Shown: piece by piece, positions 48,281-59,300 of the stretch
Layout: each line of letters starts with the position of its first letter
Position numbering within the stretch: position 1 is the stretch's first letter
From: Colias croceus
Lineage: Eukaryota; Arthropoda; Insecta; Lepidoptera; Pieridae
DNA: 64,000 nt
Assembly: GCF_905220415.1 (NCBI RefSeq)
Contig: NC_059539.1
Span: forward strand, 10,726,001-10,790,000
Direction: 5' to 3'
The notes under the pieces: model-generated
Databases searched by the model: none
Seen by the model: the letters and a program-made list of their open reading frames with translations, nothing else
What the model was told of the DNA's origin: nothing
Program-made: the position numbers and the translations under genes

Positions 48281-49086
48281 ATAACGCCGTAAAATTATTA
48301 GGTTTATGAGTGTTATAGCAGAGACATCTGTCGGTTGGTATGTTGGTATAAATTATAAAATTTTATTTTAATTTTTTCTTAATAAAATTGTTGCAATTTT
48401 GTTGGCTACTTGCATGTTGCTATTTTTTACTTGTAAATCTAGTTGTAAGTAAGTAATTTTATGTGTATTGTAGATAAAACATATCCTAAATTTTTATAAC
48501 TACCTACCTCTACCTACCTATTCATTTTTAAAACAACAATCTATATAAATTAAATGGAGTTGTATTTCATAGTAGTACAAAAAAAAAATGATACAACTGA
48601 ACAGGTATATTTTATTTAAATTTTAATTAGCGGTCATAGGTATAAATCTGAATAAGCATAAATATTTTTATATTATTTATAGCGGAAATGCTTCAAAGAG
48701 TTGAAGTCATTGTCGAAGTACGTGACAAAATCGATAGTAGCCTCATTTCACACCATTTCAATTCAAAGAGCGCATGATACTTAGTTGATTTATTAGTAGG
48801 CGGTAAAAAAGGTGATAATTTCTGATAATTTCGAAGTAATTTGGGTATCAATAAATATACCGAATTATAATAGAATTTTAATTTACTAATACCTATAATA
48901 GGTATATATATTTTTAATATTTTACAATTTTTAATATTTTTTATGAAAGTTCAATAGCAATTTATAAACATTTTTTGTTACAAATGTATATTGTACATGT
49001 GTACAGGCTTTATACTTATTGTTTTGAATGCCTTTATATTATAAAAGTATAAAACCTAATAATATAAATTAAATAAATAAATAATT
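48281..49086. other. AT-rich DNA, no gene seen
   Basis: No supported gene or element between the LINE and the small inverted-repeat element. Confidence 0.45.
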
Positions 49087-49275
49087 GAAGTGAAACTTCT
49101 TTATCGGGGTTGGAAAAAAATTTAGTGTAACATTTTTTCGTTAGGCACGCGTGACATTTTCCGTTACGCCTGATCTTTTTCTTATCCCTACCACGCGTGA
49201 TTCGACGTATTTCTGTAAAATTGCATATAGTAAATTATTTTTTTGAAAAATAAGGTCATGAAGAAGTTTCACTTC
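49087..49275. mobile_element. Small inverted-repeat element (MITE)
   Basis: Starts GAAGTGAAACTTCTT and ends with the inverse AAGAAGTTTCACTTC; 189 bp, non-coding, with two ACGCGTGA motifs inside. Target-site duplication not clear. Confidence 0.55.
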
Positions 49276-49615
49276 TTACGTATGTACACTAGTACACGCA
49301 TACATTTTTTTTTGTACATTAAACTATTTAACAATCAGTGTTGTTGTTCATCAAGAAACTAAATACTTAAATTACAAACTTTAAAGTAAAACAAGGCCAA
49401 AAATGAGTACGAGTAATCGCCACGAAGGAAGTACCACGGCGAAAGTATGAACTTGACAGGTCAGCCCTAATGTAGAAAAATAATTACGATCTTTGTGACT
49501 CTATGAAAAATATGAGCAGATGGAATGAAAGATGTATTGAAACCTTGATTGAAACACTTAAATAAATGAGAGTATTTTCCCTTCGTATCACCCAAGAAGC
49601 TTATATCTAATACAC

Positions 49616-49734
49616 TGGAGATTGCACTAAGAACGTTGACTTGTCACGGGAAGGTATGACCTTGAATGACGCCTGATTGTTTTTGAACAACCAGGCGTTC
49701 CCGTGACTTGTCAACGTTCAAAGTGCAATCTCCA
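49616..49734. mobile_element. Hairpin element upstream of Stam
   Basis: 37-bp arms: TGGAGATTGCACT...AACGTTGAC...GTCACGGGAA on the left and its inverse TTCCCGTGAC...CAACGTTC...GTGCAATCTCCA on the right, with few mismatches around a 45-bp centre. It ends 2 bp before the next element. Confidence 0.6.
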
Positions 49735-49736
49735 GG

Positions 49737-49980
49737 TAGAGTGCGCGCAAGATAAGTCTGCGCGCGGCCAAAATTGGAACTAAACATTGGCCGCCATCTT
49801 TTTTATGCTAGTTGCAATAACATAGGTACCTAAATAATAAACTTGAATAACAAATTAGAATAACAATATATTATAGAGAATCCCAAAATTTACTTTAAAT
49901 AAAGAAAAAAAAATATTAGTTGGGCTGACAACATTAAGCACGCCACCAGTAGCGCGCAGACTTATCTTGCGCGCACTCTA
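49737..49980. mobile_element. TA-flanked MITE upstream of Stam
   Basis: The terminal repeat TAGAGTGCGCGCAAGATAAG at 49737 and its inverse ending at 49980 match over almost 30 bp. TA at both ends fits a Tc1/mariner-type MITE. It lies about 350 bp before the Stam start codon. Confidence 0.65.
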
Positions 49981-50332
49981 TCACTACCTACGCTTATTTT
50001 GAGTTTGTTAAAAATATTTTCAATCTGTTTGTGACAATAGACAATTCTTGATTTATTATCTGTCGAAACTTGACACTGCAAGACAGTTTCAGTGACACTG
50101 ACATTGTTATTTTGACATTTGAAAGACGAAAGTAAGAAAACAGTGATGGTGACAAATCGCTTGTTTGTGAAAAGCATATAAAATCATTATAACAAGATTA
50201 ACAACAAGATAAAATCATATAAGTTAATAGGCAATACCATTTTTTCTTTATGTAAAACATATACGAACAGTTTCCATATTAATAAATTGAATAATACAAA
50301 TTCATAAGTTTCATTAATTATTGCAGTAAAAA
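49981..50332 (+). promoter_or_regulatory. Stam: Probable Stam promoter / 5' untranslated region
   Basis: Lies between the upstream MITEs and the Stam ATG. No TATA box was assigned. TTATTGCAG at 50318-50326, just 6 bp before the ATG, is a plausible 3' splice site, so the first coding exon may be preceded by an untranslated exon further upstream. It can only be fixed with transcript data. Confidence 0.35.
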
Positions 50333-50375
50333 ATGGGGATCTTTGGAACCTCATCACCGTTTGACCAGGACGTTG
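50333..50375 (+). CDS. Stam: Stam coding exon 1
   Basis: ATG in AAAAATGG context encodes MGIFGTSSPFDQDV and one base of the next codon. The donor is G then GTACGT. FDQDV is the conserved start of the VHS domain in STAM proteins, which fixes the start codon. Confidence 0.88.
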
Positions 50376-53300
50376 GTACGTAGACAATTAAGTTTATTAA
50401 CCTTTGCGTAGTTGTTAATGAAAAAATACAACAGAATTTACTTGATATTGTTTCACCAGTAAGGTACAATGTTTTTTCTTATCTTTCATAATATTATCGA
50501 CTATTGCACTCATTCTATCTCTGTACGAACTATTGCCTTTTTATTTATCAATGACTCATTAATTATAATGTTCATTAATAGAGAATATAAGATATATATA
50601 TGGTCGCAATCATTTTAGCTAGAACTTTTTCAAGATTCAATGACCTATTTAATGCAGGAATATGATTTACATAATATCAATAATATATATATATTGTATA
50701 CTAGAGAGTTTTGTTGATTTACCTGTGACAAAGGATATGCCTTTGGTGCATTTTCATTGGAATTTGCCATCTTTCATCACCATATTGTACTTTATGTAAC
50801 ATACAAAAAAGAAGATAATTACAAAGATTTCATTTCTGAGCAGATTGAGTATAGGAAAATTCTTTGTGTATATCTTACATTAGTGCCATTATTAATAGTG
50901 GTCCTTGCTTAATAACTCAGGTCCCGGAGTCACAGACACAATAGAAAATCTATTGTGTCGTGGACCGATCGGGACGCTTGGGGCTCAATGGGTTAATCAA
51001 ATTCTATTTTTTATGAAGGCTGCCTATGAAGTTCCTTATATTCTGTAAATGGATACTAACATCCTGTTCTGGCTTCACTTGGTGTCATTTTAATGTGAAA
51101 AAGCATTTCTACCTGTTAGTTTATTAAAAAAAAACAGTTAAAAAATTCATTCAATAAATAAATTGTCAAATAAATCATTTTTATGGTTAAAAGATATGAT
51201 CGATAAGAAGATGTACCTACTTGATATTACAATGATGAGTTTGTTTGTTACATTGTGCACTTATTGAGAAAGGCTATGGTAACGTCACATTCCGAATGGA
51301 ATTCCAAGTTGATGTCAGTAAGATATTATTTATATTATTTTATTGGCTTATATAGCCATAAGGCCGCCAACTGTATGCCGATTGTATCTTTTATTTTGTG
51401 TCGTCTTCATTTTGTATTTCCTATGCAGTGAAGAATAAATAAATAAGATATGGTTAGATTGGAGAAGCTATAATAGGTATATTAAGCATTTCATATAACA
51501 AAGTTTCCATGTATCATTAATTATTGTCATGTTTCTAAATTCTTTACAAACTTTTTCTCTGAAGTTTGTTAGTGAATTCATTAAAATCTGTATTTCAATT
51601 TAAGGGGCTGTTTTTCATTCCTCGGTTAAAACTTATTCGTAAACTAACTAACTTAAACTATTCTTAAAATCTTAATAACACATTAAACTATATTTCAGAA
51701 CGTGCAACCAGCGAAAACAACACCAGTGAAGAATGGGGTCTAATCCTAGAAATATGCGACCGCGCCGGCGCCAGTGCGACCAACTCGCGGGACTGTCTCC
51801 GCGCTGTCATGCGTCGGTTGGCCCACCCTGACCCTCATGTTCAAGTTCACGCCGCCACCCTACTAGATGCTTGTATCTCCAACTGCGGAAAGATATTCCA
51901 CCTCGAAGTAGCGTCCAGAGAGTTCGAAATGGAGTTCCGTAGACTCCTCTCGCGCGCACAACCGGCGGTGTCTCAGAAATTGATGTCTCTACTCCGTAAA
52001 TGGGCGGAGGGTGAATTCCGTAATGACCCCCAGCTGGATCTCATACCGTCACTGCATAATAAATTGTGCTCAGAGCTGGGGGAGAAGACAAGTGTTCCGA
52101 CTACTGAAGCTCAGGTAATTAATATTGAATGATTTTTAATTCATTTTATTATCAAATCATTAGGAGAATGATGTTAAGTGTACTGTGTAAGTTCAGAAGA
52201 ATCATACTGCATATAAGCATTGATAATAACACTATAATTATAACATATTTTATTAAGTCAAGTTTATTTTTAGCAATACATCTTTAGAAGACTGATAAAG
52301 AACGATTTACTAAAACAATGGTTGCTTTCTGATTTAATTTTACTTTACACCTTATGAAAAATACTATAAGAAAATTTATACAGTTGAAAACGAAAACATC
52401 TCTATTACTAGTTGTGAAAACTCTCATTGTATTATAAATAACAATGGATATGTTTAGAAAGTTCTTTTGAAAAACAACTAACCGATCCGCATTAATTGCC
52501 ATACAATATACATTATTATCTATATTTAGTACATTTCATATGCGAAGCATATTGCAACTCACTAATTTAACTCATATTTATTTTTACACACGCAACATTA
52601 ATTTGCACACATATTTATTCATACCAAAACCTTTCCAGCAAGCTACCAAAGACGCAGCCGCTCAACGTGAGCAAGAAGAACTAGCCCGGGCTATCGCCCT
52701 ATCCCTCCGTGAAGCAAACACCTCCACATCAGCCAGTACAGCGCTATACCCAAAGGTGGAAGCAACTGATGCACCAGCCCCTACTCCCACTCCTGCGAGA
52801 AAGGTCCGAGCGTTGTATGACTTTGAGGCGGCTGAAGATAATGAATTGACGTTCATGGCGGGAGAGATTGGTAAGGATTTTCTTTGAAATTATAAAGTAA
52901 ATATGTCAAATATTGATTTATAAAACCTAACCTATTGTAGTTAAGAGGGCTTATTCAATTTAACGCAAGTCAAAATCTCCGCGATCTATTACGATAGATC
53001 GCGGCTTGCGCTATCCTTTTACTATGAACAGCATAAGTCCACAGGAGAGCGCCGAGCAACATGTCCTCTCTCTGGAAAGGCTCGCTGCCGACTGATTTTA
53101 ATCGGGTCGCGCGCAGTGTTTTATAGTACTTTAAAAAAAATTGTAGAAAAATAATAGAGGTACCTTAGTTGATTTTTTAAATTTTATCTTATAAGTAAGA
53201 CGTTCTTTTATTGCAATATGTAAAAATTATATTTAACTAAGTCAAATATCTTGGTGAAAATAATTATTTTGTCGACTATAATTTCTAAAAAAATTCACAT

Positions 53301-56300
53301 TGTTCGGATTTTAATTTCGTAAGTTAGGAGTCCAAAATAAAAAAATCTTTTAACTAACTATTTTAATAAGGATTTTTGCAGTTAGTTAAAAAAAATTGTG
53401 TGTTAGATCTGTCAGCGATTTCAGATATTTTTAGCTTCGAAATTGACACTAAAAGCGAAATCAAGTAATCATCGGCTCAGTTATCTTGATGGTATTCACA
53501 AATACTGTATTAATTGAAAAAAACTCTTAACTAACTATATAGACATTAAAATTTCCTAAAATTATTAGTAATTCATATGTTTGTAAGATAAGTGGTTGAT
53601 GGACAATCTGGTTTGAAAAATCACATATTTGAGCCAAACAGCGCACGGACCGCGTACACGGCCTTAAGGTTTTTATTTGTAAAAAACAAAAAAGATGTAA
53701 AAGCCAAAAAGTTGGAGTAATGCAGTGAGAATTTGCCATCTTTACTTCATTATCAGCATAGTAACTGGACTGAAATAGAAACAATAATTTTATTCTAAAA
53801 TAATATTGTTTTGTTTAAATTTGTAAATTTAAAAGAATATTAATACACTGTTTTATTTATAAACACAATGATATCTACTATCTTTGTAATTACATACAAT
53901 GTTGCATTTAAAACAAGAAAGAGCTAGCGCGCAAGAGCAACTTTTGTCTCCGCAACTATTTTGTCTCTCCCATCAACTCTATGGGCTAGTAAGAAAGTGC
54001 GCGCACGTAGCGAGACAACGCTCTTAGGCACAATATTCTTGAAAACTATAGTCGAGCCAATTTAATAGGCAACATTTGACGTCTATCAATTTTATCTTCG
54101 AAGAGAGGTAACCAGCTTAAAAACATCGATTGAAGTTTATTATTCGATACGGATTTGAAACATTTGTCAATCGAATTTATTAATTTATGATGATTTTTAT
54201 TCACAAGTAATCAATGCATTCGATTCTAGATGTCAGATTTCGATTTTTAGAGTAACGTCTCTAGTATTTAAAAAGAAAAAAGGTTTATTGACACAAAATT
54301 GTAGCGACGTCAGTTCTTCAATTCAGTAATTGTTTATTATGTTTAGGATGGTTTATCAATAAAATGAAATCTTAAAATTACTTGTATCGGTCATTATTAT
54401 TATAAATATGTAATCGTAATTGAAAAAAGTTAAGCAAATGTGCAGTTCTAACAAAACGAAATATCATAATATTCTCTGTCGTCGATACTAGGTTACGTTG
54501 TTGAATTTTGTTGAACTGTCAAATGTTGCCTATTAAAATGGCTCTACTATAATTAATATAAGCTATAACTTTTATAATTACAGTGCATGTCACCGACTCC
54601 AGTGACCCCAACTGGTGGAAGGGATACAATGAACGCGGCGAAGGCCTGTTCCCAGCTAATTTTGTTACATCTGATCTCACAGAACCTGCAACAGGTAATT
54701 TATATTTATAACTAGCTTTCCGCCCGCGGCTTCGCCCGCGCAGTCTAAGAAAAACCCACACAGTTCCCATTCCCGCGGGATTTCCGGATAAAACCTATCC
54801 TATGTCCTGGGGTAAAAAGTAGCCTATGTCCTTTCTCGGGAATCAAAATATCTCTATACCAAATTTCATGCAAATTGGTTCAGTAGTTAAGGTGTGATTG
54901 AGTAATAGACAGACAGACAGACAGAGTTACTTTCGCATTTATAATATTAGTATGGATTAAGTACAACTAGCATGTCAAATGAATCCTGCCTCAAAATTTT
55001 CAAATATTTATTATTTAACGCTATATATTTAATTTTTATCACATTTCCCTCCTTTTCTAATGGGCGTTAATCCTACTGGGGTTTATTTTGTTTAAAAAAT
55101 TATCGATTCTAGCCGGATCCCTTTTTTATATAATATAGTTTCTTGGCAAAAAAAGTATTGCCACTACCAATAAAGTATAAATATTATGTAAAAATTATGC
55201 ATTTTACTGTTCGAAATATAAGGAAGAAATGATATGAGTCATACAAACAAATAAAAATCAGTACATTTTAATATGTTATTATTGTATGAAAAAGTGCATT
55301 CAATATTAAATAATATTTTATTATTTTTTGACTTTCATTACTTACAAATTTAAACATAATATGATGTTTATTTTATTTCACAACTAGCTTAGGTAACTCC
55401 CGCGGCTTCGCCGGCTTGGTCTAAAACCTAATAAATTATATATGTACTAAAACCTTCCTCTTAATTACTCTTTAAATCACTATCTATTAAAAAAAACCGC
55501 ATCCAAATCCACAGCGTAGTTTTAAAGATTTAATCATTTAAGCATACAAAGGGGCATAGGGACAGAGAAAGCGACTTTGTTTTATACTATGTAGTGATTA
55601 CGAAACGTAAGAAAATTCTCGAACATTCCAGAAGCGGAAACGCGCCCAGCGACATCTAGCGGCAAGACGGTGCAATTCGCGACTGAAACACCAGTACGCA
55701 TTGACGAATCTTCCATGGACGAAGCATTGTCACTGTTGCATGAAGCCGACCCTACGGGCGAGACGCAGGATGATGTGAGGCTGTCGGAGTTGGAAGCGAG
55801 GGTGTGTTAGCTTACTTACTTAGCCTTCAATAGATTATTTTAATACTTAAACAAAATATGTGTTTATATTTTAGTCTAAGATGCAAAATATATAGGTCGA
55901 CCTTCACCGGCGTGATAATAGAATGAGACCAATTTTATAATAAATTTAGTGTTTTATAAAATGTATTAAAAATGGGTTTGCTGGGAAAATCCTGGACAGG
56001 GCAGTTTTAATGAATTAAAAAAACATTTTTTTTAATTAATTGCAGTATCAAGATAATAAAAAAAAAATATAATAGACTTAAAGTATGAAACCTACAGAAT
56101 GTACAGTCATAGTCGTTTTCTAATATTTACCGGGACAAACGGCTAGGTTGGCAGGTATAAACAGGTATGTCGGTACCAGTTACTTTCACTTGATAGGATG
56201 ATGAAAAAAAAAATTATGTCAGCGCTGTTTTATTACAAAATTGTTCTATTAACTCGAAACTGCAATTAATAAAAAATGAAAATAAAAGATTTTTTAATAA

Positions 56301-59300
56301 TTAATTAAAAAAATATCCTGTCCGGTATTTTCCCAGTAAACCCATTTTTAATACATTTTTTAATACACTAAATTTATTATAAAATTGGTCTCATTCTATT
56401 ATCACGCCGGTGAATGTCGACTTATGTTCGAATCTTCTACTATTTGTATTTTTATGAGTATCCATGTAAAAGTGTGAACAATTATTATAAAGCATCACTT
56501 GGCTTCACGCTAGTGTGCTAGCTTCACGTGCCGGGGACTTCTATTTTTCTTTTATTAAGGTTGCTACTTTTAAATATCACCGTATATTATTTACTAGCTA
56601 TGCTCCGCGGTTTTTCCCGCAGTTTTCCGTTCCTGTGGTCTTAGCGTGATGATATAATGCCATTAGCCTTCCTCGATAAATGGGCTATCTAACACCGAAA
56701 GAATTTTTCAAATCGGACTAGTAGTTCCCGAGATTAGCGCGTTCAAACAAATAAACAAACTCTTCAGCTTTATAATATTAGTATATATTTATAACACTTT
56801 ATTGCTCAAACTAAATTATGAAAAAAAAAACATTATTATTTATACCCGGCGCGGCCTAAGATGATCCCTATGACACTGACAGTTATTCTCAAGAGACAAA
56901 CTTGTAATGGCGTCACCATTAAATTAGAAACGTATTGGAGGCGTCTAAAAATGGCATTTATTAATTTTTACGTAGCTTTATGCCATTACAATGATATTCC
57001 GTTGGAATTATAACAATTCTTAACATTTACGAGAAATTATATCAATCTGACTTTACGTTTACGTCCTTCAAAACTTACATCGTTGGCATTTATCGACTAG
57101 TGCGGAAAGTATCGATAAACAAATTTCGATAATGGAAACGAGTTCACATTTTTTCCATGCTTAAGCTATAGTTCATTCACTATTGAATGGAACAGAAGAT
57201 CGCAGCATAATTAATTAATTAATAACCGTTCGCGTTAATTTACTTACCTATGATAATATAAGTTTTTTAGAAAAATTAAATGGGGGATTCCATTTTCATG
57301 ATAAAATAATATACACTGTGTTAAACATGTTAAAAATTATGAGAAAATGATAAGGTGCATTTTTATGTTTTGGAAAACTTTCGTTTTACTTACCGTTTCG
57401 TTTACATAATAGACGTTAAAAATTCATTTTATAATATTTGTAAAAACATGTTTACCGACGTGGCTGAATGCAAACCACGCCTTTGCCTATAAAATAGTAA
57501 AGTATCGACACGATCCATCATACGAGCAATCACTAAGACAAACTGTCATAGGGATCATCTTAGGCCGCGCCGGGTATAATCATTATTAGTACAAACTAGC
57601 CTACAAGACTAAGTTATTTTATGAACATGAGCTTATAATAGTTTAATAATTGGTGTTTCTATAACAGGTGTACGCTATGGGCCCGTTGGTTGATACGGAA
57701 CTAGAGCGAGCAGATAGACGTCATGCAAGACTGACGCAGTTGAGCGCGGAATTGGGTGGGTTTTATTAAATAGTTAATATAGTTTTATTAAATAGTTTTA
57801 TTAAAGTTTGAGTTACATGAAAATGAAAAAGCAAAATGTGATTGGACGTTAGTCGTAAATTAATATTTCATATGCACTTACGCCGTGTAAATTGCATATT
57901 TTAAATATCCAGTAAAAAGTTCAATGGATAAAGTTGTTGCGAGTAAAGCCTCAAGGCCATCAACAGCTATGATTATTCGAAAACTCTTAAAACTGTCCTC
58001 TTAAGTTCTTTTCTAATGTCGATCAAAGGCTACCGTGTATTTTTATTAAATACACAAATCAAATTTTATCTCAAAATGTTCTTATTTCAGTGGACGCGCT
58101 GAACCTATACCACGAGCTGATGCGCGACCCGAAGCCGATGTACGTGCCGTACGTGCCGGTGCCGCTACCGCATCAAATGCCGCACCAGATGCCGCACCCG
58201 CACACGTTGCCGCACCAGCTGCCGCACCAGCCGCAGCCGCAACCGCCGCAACCGCAGCAACCTAGGTTAGTAACTAGATAGTCGTAGTGCGGTATCTGCT
58301 ACGTTGCCGCAATCGCCGCCACCGCAGCAACCTAGGTTAGTAACTAGATAGTAGTAGTAGTACGTTATCTGCTACGTTGCCGCAACCGCCGCAACCGCAG
58401 CAACCTAGGTTAGTAACTAGATAGTCGTAGTGCGGTATATGCTACGTTGCCGCAACCGCCGCAACCGCAGCCGCCTAGGTTAGTAACTAGATAGTAGTAG
58501 TAGTACGTTATCTGCTACGTTGCCGCAACCGCCGCAACCGCAGCAACCTAGGTTAGTAACTAGATAGTCGTAGTGCGGTATATGCTACGTTGCCGCAACC
58601 GCCGCAACCGCCTAGGTTAGTAACTAGATAGTAGTAGTAGTACGTTATCTGCTACGTTGCCGCAACCGCCGCAACCGCAGCAACCGCAGCAACCTAGGTT
58701 AGTAACTAGATAGTCGTAGTGCGGTATCTGCTACGTTGCCGCAACCGCCGCAACCGCAGCAACCTAGGTTAGTAACTAGATAGTCGTAGTGCGGTATCTG
58801 CTACGTTGCCGCAACCGCCGCAACCGCAGCAACCTAGGTTAGTAACTAGATAGTCGTAGTAGTACGTTATCTGCTACGTTGCCGCAACCGCCGCAACCGC
58901 AGCAACCTAGGTTAGTAACTAGATAGTCGTAGTGCGGTATCTGCTACGTTGCCGCAATCGCCGCCACCGCAGCAACCTAGGTTAGTAACTAGATAGTAGT
59001 AGTAGTACGTTATCTGCTACGTTGCCGCAACCGCCGCAACCGCAGCAACCTAGGTTAGTAACTAGATAGTCGTAGTGCGGTATATGCTACGTTGCCGCAA
59101 CCGCCGCAACCGCAGCCGCCTAGGTTAGTAACTAGATAGTAGTAGTAGTACGTTATCTGCTACGTTGCCGCAACCGCCGCAACCGCAGCAACCTAGGTTA
59201 GTAACTAGATAGTCGTAGTGCGGTATATGCTACGTTGCCGCAACCGCCGCAACCGCAGCCGCCTAGGTTAGTAACTAGATAGTAGTAGTAGTACGTTATC

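Noticed and set aside
54519..54770. 83-codon minus-strand open frame across Stam exon 4
   Set aside because: Shadow of the exon on the other strand plus the family B element.
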